From positions 434,001 to 498,000 of the forward strand of contig JAGTJU010000003.1 in NCBI GenBank assembly GCA_022184915.1: a DNA stretch of 64,000 nt, given 5' to 3'. Position 1 is the first letter of the stretch, and each line of letters opens with the position of its first letter. Origin of the DNA: Myxococcales bacterium. GTDB taxonomy: Bacteria > Myxococcota_A > Polyangia > Fen-1088. Below the pieces are notes generated by a model. That model was not told the DNA's origin. It made no database searches and was given only the letters and a program-made list of their open reading frames with translations. Of the stretch, positions 21,122 through 30,309 are shown piece after piece. Both the position numbers and the translations under genes were made by a program.

Positions 21122-21847
21122 CTACTGACTGACTTTCAAAATGTTCTTCTGCACGTAGCAGAACGGAACGGGGTTGCCGCCCACGGACATGGGTCGGAAA
21201 CGCCAGGTCCGCATCTTGTCCGTGCAGGCCTTATCGAACAAAGGATCCGAAGGCTTGATGACGGTGACGTTCGAGACGTCTCCGCCCTTGCCCACGCAGA
21301 TCTTGACGAGGTTGAAGAGCAACATACCGGAGCGCTTGAGCACGGCGGGGATGTCGGGAGGGGGGTTCGAGAGGGCTTGCTTCTCGCCGATGGCGGGCGG
21401 AAGCATCTTCGGCGCCTCTTCAACGCCGGTGCCGCCCACGACACCGCCCACGACACCGCCCACCACGCCCCCTTTTACGCCCCCTTCCACACCGCCCTCG
21501 ACGCCGTCGTCCTCGCCCGAGTCTTCTTCCTCTTCCTCTTCGGGTTCAGGCTCTTCTCTGGGCTGAACGACCTGGTTCGGCTTCGGTTGCACGATCTCCG
21601 CTTTGGGCGTTTTCGGCTTGGTCGAAGACGACTTTTTCTTCGGAGGAGGAGGAGGCGGCGGCGGTGGTGGCGGCGCCGACATGAAGGTCACAGCCACGCT
21701 GGGCGGCGACAGCTCGTCGACGTGCCAGAACGAGTGCACGATTGCATAAACCAGCGCAACCCCGTGCAGCCCGATGGAGACGACGTACGTGTACCGGCGG
21801 CCTTTCGGCTTGACCTTGTCTTGCGTGAGAAATGCCTCGAACGCCAT
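21122..21847 (-). CDS. TonB-family energy transducer
   Basis: Couples the ExbB/ExbD motor to the outer membrane. One N-terminal membrane segment (residues 24-42, YVVSIGLHGVALVYAIVHSF) is followed by a polyproline run (SAPPPPPPPPPPPKKKS) and an acidic stretch (EPEPEEEEEEDSGEDD). A Gly/Val repeat (GGVEGGVKGGVVGGVVGGVV) comes next. The C-terminal TonB-type domain has DVSNVTVIKPSDPLFDKACT and TWRFRPM. The order TPR lipoprotein, TonB, TolQ, TolR, TolR fits one operon. Confidence 0.9.
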   Translation of the reverse strand: MAFEAFLTQDKVKPKGRRYTYVVSIGLHGVALVYAIVHSFWHVDELSPPSVAVTFMSAPPPPPPPPPPPKKKSSSTKPKTPKAEIVQPKPNQVVQPREEPEPEEEEEEDSGEDDGVEGGVEGGVKGGVVGGVVGGVVGGTGVEEAPKMLPPAIGEKQALSNPPPDIPAVLKRSGMLLFNLVKICVGKGGDVSNVTVIKPSDPLFDKACTDKMRTWRFRPMSVGGNPVPFCYVQKNILKVSQ

Positions 21848-21900
21848 GGCTTGCTCGCGGTGGGTATCCCAGGTGTTTCGGTTCGCTGAACGCGGGTGAA

Positions 21901-22929
21901 CTACTTCTTGCCCTTGGGCTTACCCTTGCGGCCCTTCGCGGGGCGCTTGGCAGCCTTGGCAGGGGATTTCTTTTCCGGGCTGGCGGCTGCCGCTGCGGCC
22001 TCGCCCTTGCCCTCGGCGGCGCCGTCGGCTGCGGCCACGGCCCCGGCCGGGCGCACGCCGTGGTTCATGACCTCCATCGTCCTCTTCGCCCACTCTGTGG
22101 ACTTGTCCACGGCCGCCTGCCATTCGGCCGGCTGCTCGAAGTAGGCGAAGGACTTCTGGCGCCACAGCAGGTTGACGTACGCCATCGCGTCCGTATAGGT
22201 CGGACGCAGCTCGACGGCGCGCTCGAGGTACTTGATTCCCGCCTCGGCAAGGTCCACCCGCTGCTGTCCTTGAATGTCGGACTCGATGAAGATGGGCTTC
22301 CCCGCGGCATTGACGGCACCCGGTCGAGGGTCCCACATCTGCTTGTCCGTGCCGCCGCCCTTCATGAGCAGCTGGTTGTAGATGAAGGTGCCCGCGGCGT
22401 AGAGGGCCTCGGCGTCCTGTGGCTTGAGCTCGACGTTGACCTGGTACCACTTGAGGGCCTCATCCATCTTCTCCCACTTGGAGTAGACCTGCATCAGACC
22501 CGCCACGGACTGACCGTCCTTGGGGTTGGCGGCGAAGCGCTCTTCGTACATATCGGCCAGCGTCTGAAAACGGTCGGCGTCGAAGAGGGTCTGGGTGTAG
22601 AGCATCTCGCCGCGGGGATCCTCGGGCTTGAGCTCCATGTACCGCTTGAACGACTTGATCGCACAGTCGGCGCCCACGATGCTCTCGGGCGTCTTCGAGC
22701 CGGGCACGATCAGCTGCTTGCAGGTGTATCCCTTGTTCAAATGAAGAACGGGAAACTCGGGCAGAAGCTGCTCGGCCTCCTTGAACAAGGCCACGGCCTC
22801 CTTGTAGTTGCCATCACGGTACGAGGCGTTGGCCTTTTGAATCAGCCGACGTCCCTTGACCTGATCGCAACCCGAAGTTCCGAGAGCTGCGATGACTCCG
22901 ACCATCAACGCCGCCCGCCGCAAACTCAC
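21901..22929 (-). CDS. TPR-repeat lipoprotein
   Basis: Probably a periplasmic, lipid-anchored scaffold. A short basic signal peptide (VSLRRAALMVGVIAALGTSGC) ends in a lipobox. About 300 residues of TPR repeats follow (ASYRDGNYKEAVALFKEAEQLLP, EALKWYQVNVELKPQDAEALYAAG). A Lys/Ala-rich tail (SPAKAAKRPAKGRKGKPKG) closes it. I chose GTG at 22929 because it gives a standard lipoprotein signal and has GGGGGCG upstream. An ATG at 22983 or the frame up to 23118 are less convincing. It is the first gene of the TonB/TolQ/TolR cluster. Confidence 0.82.
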   Translation of the reverse strand: MSLRRAALMVGVIAALGTSGCDQVKGRRLIQKANASYRDGNYKEAVALFKEAEQLLPEFPVLHLNKGYTCKQLIVPGSKTPESIVGADCAIKSFKRYMELKPEDPRGEMLYTQTLFDADRFQTLADMYEERFAANPKDGQSVAGLMQVYSKWEKMDEALKWYQVNVELKPQDAEALYAAGTFIYNQLLMKGGGTDKQMWDPRPGAVNAAGKPIFIESDIQGQQRVDLAEAGIKYLERAVELRPTYTDAMAYVNLLWRQKSFAYFEQPAEWQAAVDKSTEWAKRTMEVMNHGVRPAGAVAAADGAAEGKGEAAAAAASPEKKSPAKAAKRPAKGRKGKPKGKK

Positions 22930-22983
22930 TTGCCACGCCCCCGCGCGGGCGCAGCTTTCTCTCGCTGCAGCTTTGTCCCACAT

Positions 22984-23225
22984 AAGGAGCCGAGTAAATA
23001 CAATGCCGATCATGGGCCACGCAAGGAATAAAGCCTGAGTTTTGTTTGACTGTACGCGACGGAGCAGATGGTTTCGGAAGCTTGCGAGAACACCCCACGA
23101 TCCCGAGGGGTGGGGCATCTTCTCTTGGGAGACCGGCAGGTCCGTTTTGCTTACCCACCCGCCTCGAAATCACCACCGTCGCCCGCCTCTAGAGCACTTA
23201 GACCCCCGCGCGCCAAAGGGAGGGC
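22984..23225. other. Intergenic region upstream of the TPR/TonB/TolQR cluster
   Basis: No convincing gene in this stretch. It must hold the promoter of the minus-strand cluster. The best match I see is a weak TTGCGT, 16-base spacer, TGTATT arrangement near 22997-23024 on the minus strand. Short frames here lack codon bias. Confidence 0.35.
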
Positions 23226-23252
23226 AAAAAAAGTGAGGGCACCGCGCCCCTG
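23226..23252 (-). terminator. Terminator of the 23258 gene
   Basis: On the minus strand an AGGG(G)C...GCCCT hairpin is followed within three bases by seven T residues (plus-strand A7 at 23226-23232). It begins just past the stop codon at 23258. Stem is short with a bulge. Confidence 0.6.
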
Positions 23253-23257
23253 CGTTT

Positions 23258-24520
23258 TCAGCGGATTGTGTAAACCTCGAACGCGTCCCCACCGCGGGCG
23301 AAGCTCTTGAATTTCCTCAAGATCACCACGTAGCTGCCGTGAACGGTCCATCCCACCGGGCGATCGTTCATGGGCACCCGGAGCAGGTGCTCGGCCGTGA
23401 GTGGCACCTGCGGCACCAGCTGCCCCGGCTCGGGCAGCGCGACTTGGTACAGGTCGAGCTTGGGCACGTCGGCCTTTTTCCGCGCGAGCGCGGGCGGATT
23501 GAGGGGGTCGACGGTGAGGCTGAAGGCAAGCCGTGGGGGATCCACGGCTTCCCGCTCGATCAACGAACGCTGGTCGTACATCTCGAAGGGAACCCGCAAG
23601 CCGAGGGGGGCCCGCACACCCATCGCGTCCACCAGTTCGAGCCTGGACTCGTCCTCCGCGATGTCGGCGAACACGCTCCGCCCGGGCCGACGTTGGCGGA
23701 GCTGGTTGGCAAGGCCCCAGCCCATCACGTCGGTGATCTCACCCCGCCACACGATCTCGCCGCGCAGAAGGTCGAAGAGCGCCGCCCGGTCGGGCATCCT
23801 GACATCTTTGGTTTTGTCGTAACCTCCGGGCTCCTGACCAAACAGGCGGCTTTGGCCATCGGTCCAGGCGAGCACCCTCAAGGCGGGGGCGGTGAGCCGA
23901 TCTTCGAGGTCGGCCATCAGGACTTTGGGTTTCCCCACCACGGACAGATCCGCCAGGTCCACGGCCGCGACCGCGTACTGCGTGCGCCCCTTCTTCTGAA
24001 GACGGTCCCATTTGACGGCGAACGGCTTGCCCGCGCGGGAGGTGAATCCGATTTGGGTCGCTGGCCCGATGACGCCGGCAGGTTTGCCCGCTTCGTCGAA
24101 GCGCTGCGCGAGTCTTTGGCCCGACTTGCCGTCACGCACCACCAAGACCACGCTCCGGTCGGGGCCCGGGAAGACGATGCGCTCGTAAATCTCGTTCGGA
24201 TCGCCGAGCGCGATCGAGTTGACCTTCTCCTTGGTCGAAAGATCAAAGAGCTCGAGATGGGCGAACGAGGCGCTGTCCGTGCGAATCACCGCCACCACGT
24301 GGGCTTCGGGATTGAGGGCCACGGCGTCGTCAAAAAAGCCCTTGTCTGCTTTGCGGACCCACGTGGGGCGCGCTTCGGTAGGGGGCAAAGGCACGACCTC
24401 GGCCTGCACGGCCGTGTCCGCGAGGGCCGCGCGGGGGGCCGGGGCTCCGCTCACAAGCAAGACCGCCAGCACCCGCGATGCGTGAAAACAACCGGCTTTC
24501 CGCGCCTTTGCACTCTTCAT
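23258..24520 (-). CDS. Exported protein of unknown function
   Basis: 420 residues, family not recognised. The N-terminus looks like a signal peptide (basic MKSAKARKAG, then RVLAVLLVSGAPAPRAALA). The rest has repeated short beta-strand patterns such as HVVAVIRTDSASFAHLELFD, RSVVLVVRDGKSGQ, YAVAAVDLADLSVVGKP and GWTVHGSYVVILRKF. These suggest a beta-propeller-like fold. No enzyme motif was seen. It has its own terminator, so it may be transcribed alone or with the lipoprotein gene at 24608. Confidence 0.65.
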   Translation of the reverse strand: MKSAKARKAGCFHASRVLAVLLVSGAPAPRAALADTAVQAEVVPLPPTEARPTWVRKADKGFFDDAVALNPEAHVVAVIRTDSASFAHLELFDLSTKEKVNSIALGDPNEIYERIVFPGPDRSVVLVVRDGKSGQRLAQRFDEAGKPAGVIGPATQIGFTSRAGKPFAVKWDRLQKKGRTQYAVAAVDLADLSVVGKPKVLMADLEDRLTAPALRVLAWTDGQSRLFGQEPGGYDKTKDVRMPDRAALFDLLRGEIVWRGEITDVMGWGLANQLRQRRPGRSVFADIAEDESRLELVDAMGVRAPLGLRVPFEMYDQRSLIEREAVDPPRLAFSLTVDPLNPPALARKKADVPKLDLYQVALPEPGQLVPQVPLTAEHLLRVPMNDRPVGWTVHGSYVVILRKFKSFARGGDAFEVYTIR

Positions 24521-24607
24521 GTCGACCTCGATTCCCGAAACGAACTGGGTTGGGCAGAGTCGTCGAAGGTCACGCGGCCGCCCCCGCGCCCCTCACGGCT
24601 CCGCTCA

Positions 24608-25420
24608 TCATCCGTCGTCAGGCTCGTTCCGGCAACACAACACGCCCCCAAGTTCGGGGCGGGGCTTCCAGACGGTCAGGACCTCGGTCACGTGGCTCGT
24701 GGGCCCCCCACAGTCCCAGACCCCCGCAGTGGCCAGGCAGTCGTAGAACTCGAGCCGACGATCGAGCGGAAAGCAGCCGTCTGCCTCGGGCTGCCCCAAA
24801 GTGCCACAACCTCGGACGTCGTTGTGGGCGCTGGGACCGAAGACACAGTCCCCCCCGACGCTGCCGCCCCCGGCCACCGCGAAGAACGCCCTCGTACCTG
24901 GAGGAACCGCGGCCTCGCAGCCGCTCGGCGACCGCCGCTCGACCTCCCGGGGCCCAAGACACACATGCCAACCCGGAGCACAAAGATCGGCGGCGCCGCA
25001 ACCGAGCCCCTGGGGGTTGGTGCTGGTGTTGCCCGCGCGCCGGCCACAGACGGACTGACGCCCAGCCGTGTAGGTGAGCCCGGGGACCTGCCAACCGCCC
25101 GCACAGCCTCCAATGTCGGGCCAGGTGCCGGGCGTGACGTCGAGGAAGCCCTCGCGCGTGCCATCCGCACAGCCCACCACGGCCGGGAGGCCCGAGAGCA
25201 CCACGGGCCCCCCCACTTCGCGGCGGGCGGCGTCCGCGGCGCCATCGATCCGCGCGGCATCCGGAGTCCTCGGGGCACTGGCATCCAAGACCGCTGCATC
25301 GGGGACGACCCCGGGCGCTTCCAGTCCGGCCTCGAGGGGCTCACACCCCGGCAGGCCACCCACGAGCGCAACGGCCGCAAGGAGCTGGCCTAGAGCGCGT
25401 CCGTGGGGACCAACGACCAT
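24608..25420 (-). CDS. Cysteine-rich exported lipoprotein
   Basis: 270 residues. A signal peptide ends in a lipobox (LVGGLPGC). An Asp/Ala-rich linker follows, then a cysteine-rich domain beginning CADGTREGFLDVTPGTWPDI with pairs at GGCAGGW, VCGRRAG, GLGCGAADLCAPGWHVCLG, DCVFG and CCRNE. The pattern resembles secreted domains common in myxobacterial surface proteins; no enzyme activity is assigned. A GTG lies one codon upstream of the ATG used. It faces away from hisB. Confidence 0.68.
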   Translation of the reverse strand: MVVGPHGRALGQLLAAVALVGGLPGCEPLEAGLEAPGVVPDAAVLDASAPRTPDAARIDGAADAARREVGGPVVLSGLPAVVGCADGTREGFLDVTPGTWPDIGGCAGGWQVPGLTYTAGRQSVCGRRAGNTSTNPQGLGCGAADLCAPGWHVCLGPREVERRSPSGCEAAVPPGTRAFFAVAGGGSVGGDCVFGPSAHNDVRGCGTLGQPEADGCFPLDRRLEFYDCLATAGVWDCGGPTSHVTEVLTVWKPRPELGGVLCCRNEPDDG

Positions 25421-25526
25421 CACGACGTCTTTCTATCGCGTTCCGGTGCTTCTGACATCGGCCGCGGCGCTTCGGAAGGCACGCGAGTCGTTTGACGTCT
25501 GTGGGTGGCCACCGCATAGTTGCGGC

Positions 25527-26120
25527 ATGCGCCGGGCCACGGTGGAGCGAATCACCAGCGAGACCCAGATCCGCCTCACGGTGAATTTGGACGGAACGGG
25601 GCAGCGCAACATCGACACGCCGCTGCCCTTCTTCAACCACATGCTGGACGCGGTCTGCCGCCACGGTCTCATCGACCTCGAGCTGCATGCCCGTGGCGAC
25701 ATCGACGTGGACGCGCACCACACGGTGGAAGACGTGGGCATCTGCCTGGGCCAGGCCTTTGCCCAGGCGCTCGGGGAACGCAAGGGTATCAATAGATACG
25801 GCGACGCCACCGTGCCCATGGACGAGACCCTCACCACGGCAGCCGTCGACTTTTCGGGGCGCGCCTATCTGGTCTACCGGGCCGACATGTTGAAAGGCCG
25901 CTGGATTGGCACCTTCGACGCGGAGCTGGCGCGGGAGTTCTTCGGCGGGTTCGCGGGCGCGGCGCTCTGCAATCTGCACCTCGAGTGCCGCTACGGCGAA
26001 AACGCGCACCACATCGTGGAGGCGCTGTTCAAGGCGTTCGCCCGGGCCCTACGCCAGGCGGTCACCCTCGATCCGCGCGTACAGGGTGTACCCTCGACAA
26101 AAGGCACGCTCACCGCGTAG
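25527..26120 (+). CDS. hisB: Imidazoleglycerol-phosphate dehydratase
   Basis: Sixth step of histidine synthesis. The 197-residue single-domain form lacks the phosphatase part found in enterobacteria. Metal-binding motifs are clear: FFNHMLDAVCRHG, DAHHTVEDVGICLG and ENAHHIVEALFKAFARA. The frame is open upstream to 25074, antisense to the lipoprotein gene, but the ATG at 25527 gives the normal N-terminus (MRRATVERITSETQI). First gene of hisBHAF. Confidence 0.97.
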   Translation: MRRATVERITSETQIRLTVNLDGTGQRNIDTPLPFFNHMLDAVCRHGLIDLELHARGDIDVDAHHTVEDVGICLGQAFAQALGERKGINRYGDATVPMDETLTTAAVDFSGRAYLVYRADMLKGRWIGTFDAELAREFFGGFAGAALCNLHLECRYGENAHHIVEALFKAFARALRQAVTLDPRVQGVPSTKGTLTA

Positions 26121-26131
26121 ATCGGGCCTCG

Positions 26132-26803
26132 ATGACTGCCCCCAACACCCCCGATCCCTCCCCGCACGCCGCCTCGGCGCGTGCGCACGTGGCCGTGGTC
26201 GACACCGGTAGCGGCAACCTGCGCAGCGTACAAAAAGCGCTCGAGGCCGTCGGGGCTCACGCCGAGGTCACCGCCGATCCGGACCGGATCGCCCGGGCCG
26301 ACAAGATCCTGGTGCCCGGCCAGGGCGCCTTCGGAAGCTGCGTTCAGGGTCTTTCCTGTCATGGTGGTGCGCTCAGGCAGGTCGTGCTGGAGGCCATCGC
26401 AAGGGGGATCCCCTACTTCGGCGTGTGCCTGGGCCTGCAGATCCTCTTCGAGGCGAGCGACGAGAGCCCGGGCGTACGAGGCCTGGGGGTGATTCCGGGG
26501 CGGGTGATTCGCTTCGACCTGCCCCCGCCCTTCAAGGTGCCGCACATGGGATGGAACCCCTGCACCCGCGGCCCCGCGGCGGGAACGCCGTTGCTGGGTG
26601 ACACCCCCGAGGCCACCTCGTTTTACTTCGTGCACAGCTACTATGCCGCCCCCGCAGACGCCTCGGTCGTGGCGCTCTTCAGTGACCACGGCGTGCCGTT
26701 CTGCGCGGCCGTGGCCAAGGACAGCATCTTTGCTTGCCAGTTCCATCCCGAGAAGAGCCAGGAGGCGGGATTGGCCCTGCTGCGCCGCTTCGTGGCTTCC
26801 TAG
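26132..26803 (+). CDS. hisH: Imidazole glycerol phosphate synthase glutaminase subunit HisH
   Basis: Class I glutamine amidotransferase that feeds ammonia to HisF. The catalytic triad is present: Cys in GVCLGLQILFEA, and His and Glu in FHPEKSQ. The oxyanion loop PGQGAFGSC is also present. The ATG at 26132 adds about 18 residues before the usual start VAVVDTGSGNL. It lies 11 bases after hisB. Confidence 0.96.
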   Translation: MTAPNTPDPSPHAASARAHVAVVDTGSGNLRSVQKALEAVGAHAEVTADPDRIARADKILVPGQGAFGSCVQGLSCHGGALRQVVLEAIARGIPYFGVCLGLQILFEASDESPGVRGLGVIPGRVIRFDLPPPFKVPHMGWNPCTRGPAAGTPLLGDTPEATSFYFVHSYYAAPADASVVALFSDHGVPFCAAVAKDSIFACQFHPEKSQEAGLALLRRFVAS

Positions 26804-26884
26804 GATTCCGGCACTTCGCGATTCCAGCACTTCGGCCTGCCCCCCCGGCTGGTGGGGAGCGCGTCTACCGGCTACAGTGCGCCC

Positions 26885-27637
26885 GTGCTGATCTTCCCCG
26901 CGATCGATCTCATGAGTGCCCGCGCCGTTCGTCTCGAACAGGGCCGCGCCGACACCGCGAAGGTGTACTCCGAAGCTCCCTGGGAATTGGTGGCGGGTTT
27001 CGAGGCGGCGGGCGCCGCACGCGTCCACGTGGTGGACCTCGATGCCGCGTTCAGTGGTGGCAGCCAGCACAACCGCGACACCATCGCCCGCATCGTCGCC
27101 AGCACCCGGCTCGAAGTGGAAGTGGGGGGCGGCATCCGCGACGCCGCCGCCTGTGAGCAGCTCTTTGCTGCGGGCGCTCACTACGCCGTTTTGGGAACGG
27201 CCGCCATTCGCACCCCCGCGTTGGTGGAGGACCTTTGCCGCCGCTACCCGGGCCGCATCGTGGTGGCGGTGGACGCACGCAACGGCAAGGTGGCCGTGGC
27301 CGGATGGACCGAGGACACGGACGCCAGCGCCCTCGATGTGGGCAAGCGCGCTGCCGAAGCGGGTGCGGCTGCCGTGCTTTACACCGATATCGCCCGTGAC
27401 GGGATGCGCACCGGGCCCGATCTCGAAGCCACCGCCCGCCTGGCTGCACACATCGGACCCTGCCCCGTGATCGCTTCGGGGGGCGTTTCGCAGCTCGACG
27501 ATCTGCGGGGTGTGAAGGCCACGGGTGCCGGCGCCGTCATCATCGGCAAAGCCATCTACGAAGGCGTGTTCACCGTGTCCGAGGCGGTGGAACTGGCTGC
27601 GCGGCTCGACGCGGAAACCCCGATCCCACGAAGCTAG
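26885..27637 (+). CDS. hisA: ProFAR isomerase HisA
   Basis: Isomerises phosphoribosyl-formimino-AICAR-phosphate in histidine synthesis. TIM barrel with catalytic Asp in FPAIDLM near the N-terminus and Asp in VVAVDARNG. Phosphate-binding loops GGGIRD and [11 protein letters not shown] are present. The GTG at 26885 gives the normal start; the upstream ATG at 26852 does not align with the family. About 80 bases separate it from hisH. Confidence 0.96.
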   Translation: MLIFPAIDLMSARAVRLEQGRADTAKVYSEAPWELVAGFEAAGAARVHVVDLDAAFSGGSQHNRDTIARIVASTRLEVEVGGGIRDAAACEQLFAAGAHYAVLGTAAIRTPALVEDLCRRYPGRIVVAVDARNGKVAVAGWTEDTDASALDVGKRAAEAGAAAVLYTDIARDGMRTGPDLEATARLAAHIGPCPVIASGGVSQLDDLRGVKATGAGAVIIGKAIYEGVFTVSEAVELAARLDAETPIPRS

Positions 27638-27647
27638 AGATCGAAGC

Positions 27648-28439
27648 ATGCTCGCCCGCCGGATCATCCCCTGCCTCGACGTCGACGCCGGCCGCGTCAA
27701 AAAGGGCGTGCGCTTCCAGGAGCTCCGCGACGCCGGCGACCCGGTGGCGGTGGCCGCCGCTTACGACCGCCAAGGCGCGGACGAGATCTGCTTCCTCGAC
27801 ATCTCCGCGTCTTCGGACGGGCGCGCCACCACGCTCGACATGGTGCGCGCCACGGCAGAGCAGGTGTTTTTGCCTCTCACGGTCGGGGGGGGCGTCCGCA
27901 GCGTGGAAAACGTTCGTGAGCTGTTGCTGGCCGGCGCTGACAAGGTGGGGATCAACACGGCGGCGGTGAAAGACCCCGATCTCGTAGCCCGCGCGGCCGA
28001 CGCCTACGGTCGCCAGGCCATCGTGGTGGCGGTGGACGCCCGCCGGCGGCCAGGAAGCCCCGACGAAGCGCCGGCGTGGGAGGTCTACACCCACGGCGGC
28101 CGCACCCCCACGGGCATCGACGCCCTGGCCTGGTGCGTGCGTATGGCCGAGGCGGGCGCCGGCGAGATCTTGCTCACCAGCATGGATCGCGACGGAACGA
28201 AGAATGGCTTCGATCTGGAATTGACCCGCGCCGTTTCGGACCGCGTGCCCATCCCGGTGATTGCCTCGGGCGGCGTGGGCACGCTCGAGCACCTCTACGA
28301 AGGCATTGCCGCAGGTGGCGCCGACGCCGTGCTGGCGGCCTCGATCTTTCACTTCGGCACGTACACCGTGGGCCAGGCCCGGGCCTATCTGCGCGATCGC
28401 GGTGTGCCCGTGCGACAGATCCCCAACGAAAAGCTCTGA
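27648..28439 (+). CDS. hisF: Imidazole glycerol phosphate synthase cyclase subunit HisF
   Basis: Forms imidazole glycerol phosphate and AICAR using ammonia from HisH. TIM barrel with the two catalytic Asp residues in IPCLDVD (residue 11) and VVAVDARRR. Phosphate loops TVGGGVRS and IASGGVGT are present. The 263 residues are normal length. It starts 10 bases after hisA, ending the hisBHAF run. Confidence 0.97.
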   Translation: MLARRIIPCLDVDAGRVKKGVRFQELRDAGDPVAVAAAYDRQGADEICFLDISASSDGRATTLDMVRATAEQVFLPLTVGGGVRSVENVRELLLAGADKVGINTAAVKDPDLVARAADAYGRQAIVVAVDARRRPGSPDEAPAWEVYTHGGRTPTGIDALAWCVRMAEAGAGEILLTSMDRDGTKNGFDLELTRAVSDRVPIPVIASGGVGTLEHLYEGIAAGGADAVLAASIFHFGTYTVGQARAYLRDRGVPVRQIPNEKL

Positions 28440-28448
28440 GCCGGCCAC

Positions 28449-28490
28449 GCCCGGGATGGGGGCCGCCTGAGCCGCGCGGAGCTCCCGGGC
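28449..28490. terminator. Inverted repeat between hisF and the PilZ/AMIN gene
   Basis: GCCCGGGA (28449-28456) and TCCCGGGC (28483-28490) are perfect partners, with extra G/C pairing possible inside. The position between two converging genes fits a shared terminator. No U-tract. Confidence 0.45.
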
Positions 28491-28491
28491 C

Positions 28492-30235
28492 TCATTTGTC
28501 CTGGACGCTGATGCGAAGCTCGCCCACGCGGCCCTTGACCTCGTAGGCCCCTGCGCGGGGTCCGAAGAGCACCCGGGCGTAAAGCCCCAGCGGGCGCTCT
28601 TCCACGACCACGCGATCGATGATGGGGTGACGAACGACGTAGTTCCCCGAGCCGCGCGGCAGTTTCGCCTTGGACAGAATGGCCACCACGCCCGGCTGGG
28701 GTGCGAGGCGGAGCACCTCCACCGGCGCGCTCGGGCCCCAGATCGGGACGACCACCGTGGTGGCACCCGCCGTGCGCTCGAAGCGAAACGGAGCCTTCGC
28801 GAAGCGCGGCAGCGGGGGCAGATCGTCGACCGGCTTGGGACTCTCGGCCGGCGCGGCCACCACGGCGACCTTGGGCGACGGGGCAGCCCCGGCCCCCTGT
28901 GCAGCGACTTTGGCCCGGACCCCGGGGCGGCGGTTCGCGGGGGCCGATCGCAGAGGCACCGGCCCCAAGGGGGGAGACCTGCGGACGCGCCGGCGCCGCG
29001 GGTGAAGGCGCCGCCACCCGCGAGGGTTCGTGTCGGGAGCCCCGGAACAAAAAGACGGCCGAGGCCCCCACACAAAGGGCCACCGCGGCCAGCATGAAGG
29101 TCTTGCGCCATGGCAAGGCCCCGGCGCGCACGGGGCCGGGGGCGGCGGACGGCCCCGAGCGGGCGGCGGCTATGGGACCGAGAGGCACGGGTGCCGCCGG
29201 CGCCGGCACGGGAGTCCGCGGTACCGGTGCTGCGGCGAGGGTTGCCAGCGGCGAGGCTCCCAGCAGGGCGGGCGTCGCCCCGGGACGCTGGAGCTCGGGG
29301 GCCATGGACCCCAGCAACTGGGGCGGAGGCGTCAGCGCGCCGGCACTCGTGAACACCCGTCGGGCTCCTGCACGGGGCGCGGAGGGCGGCTCGGCCGCAC
29401 GGGGGGCGGAAGGCGGCTCGGCCGCGCGGGGGGCGGAGGGTGGCTCGGCCGCGCGGGGGGCGGAAGGCGGCTCGGCCGCGCGGGGGGCGGAAGGCGGCTC
29501 GGCCGCGCGGGGGGCGGAAGGCGGCTCCGCGCCGCGCGGCACGGGACGGGGCGCCTCGGGCGGGTGCGGGGCGGATTCAGACCCCGCGAAGGCCTCCCGC
29601 CGCGAGCGCAGCGCGTGGCTCAACTCGCCGGCCTCACCCTGGAGTTCGTTCGCCGTGCGCAGGGTGACGACGATGCGGGGCGGCTCGTGGGGGCGCAGAA
29701 AGTCGAGCGACAGGCCGTCGATGCGCGCGTAGCGGTGAGGACCATCTTCTTCCGGCGAGAACCCAACCTTGACGTCCGAGCCGATCCGCAAAAAGGGAAG
29801 TTGCGTCGTCACGACGATCTCGTCGGCGCTGACGTGTCCCTGCGTCCGCACCGGCGCCGTGAGCCCCTCGAACCAGACCGAGAGCGCCTGGAGCGGGCTC
29901 TCGTCTTCCTTCGGTGCGCCGCTCGTCACGTCCTCGAGCAGGAGGCGCTCCGACTCCCGCAGGTCCAAAAACTCGATGCCCGCCCCCGGCCCGCGCGGGT
30001 CGCCCGAGGGGCGACGTTCCACCCACGCGATGCGCCCCCGGAGCTCACGAGGGGTCTGGCCAATCCGGAACCGGCAGCGCACGGCCGTGCCGAGCGCCGG
30101 GGCGACGTCAGCCGTGAGAAAAAGGCCCCCTGCGCTCAGGTTTTGAACCTGAGCGGCAATCGGAACGTTTCGCCCGTCCGCCACGAGGCGGGCGCTGCAC
30201 GAAAACGGAATCCTGGGCTGCCGCCGCTGCTCCAC
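28492..30235 (-). pseudogene. PilZ-domain membrane protein with AMIN-like C-terminus, one frameshift
   Basis: c-di-GMP receptor-type protein. The PilZ domain (residues 1-105) has both ligand motifs, RRQPR and NLSAGG. A second beta-rich domain (about 110-200) follows, then a linker with six tandem AEPPSAPRA units and a membrane helix (TFMLAAVALCVGASAVFLF). The sense then moves to the +1 frame and ends in an AMIN-like beta domain (GVVAILSKAKLPRGSGNYV, RVLFGPRAGAYEVKGRVG) with stop at 28492. The shift is most likely one extra G in the G6 run at 28969-28974; otherwise the first frame would run into hisF. Biological frameshift or sequence error cannot be separated here. Confidence 0.75.
29385..29545 (-). 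repeat. 27-bp tandem repeat encoding AEPPSAPRA
   Basis: Six near-identical 27-base units inside the PilZ gene linker, each encoding AEPPSAPRA. They differ at one or two silent positions, such as GGCGGCTC against GGTGGCTC. Such repeats can change copy number by slippage without breaking the frame. Confidence 0.85.
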
Positions 30236-30309
30236 GGGACCATATACCTAGATCTGGGTGCAACTTGAAAGGGGGCTGTCGGGAACGCCGAAGCCGACGC
30301 CAGGCTCGT

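Noticed and set aside
25074-25526. A bifunctional hisB with a long N-terminal domain
   Set aside because: The upstream part is antisense to the lipoprotein gene and has no phosphatase motif.
25991-27700. A 569-residue minus-strand frame
   Set aside because: It lies over hisH, hisA and part of hisB; the plus strand encodes the known enzymes.
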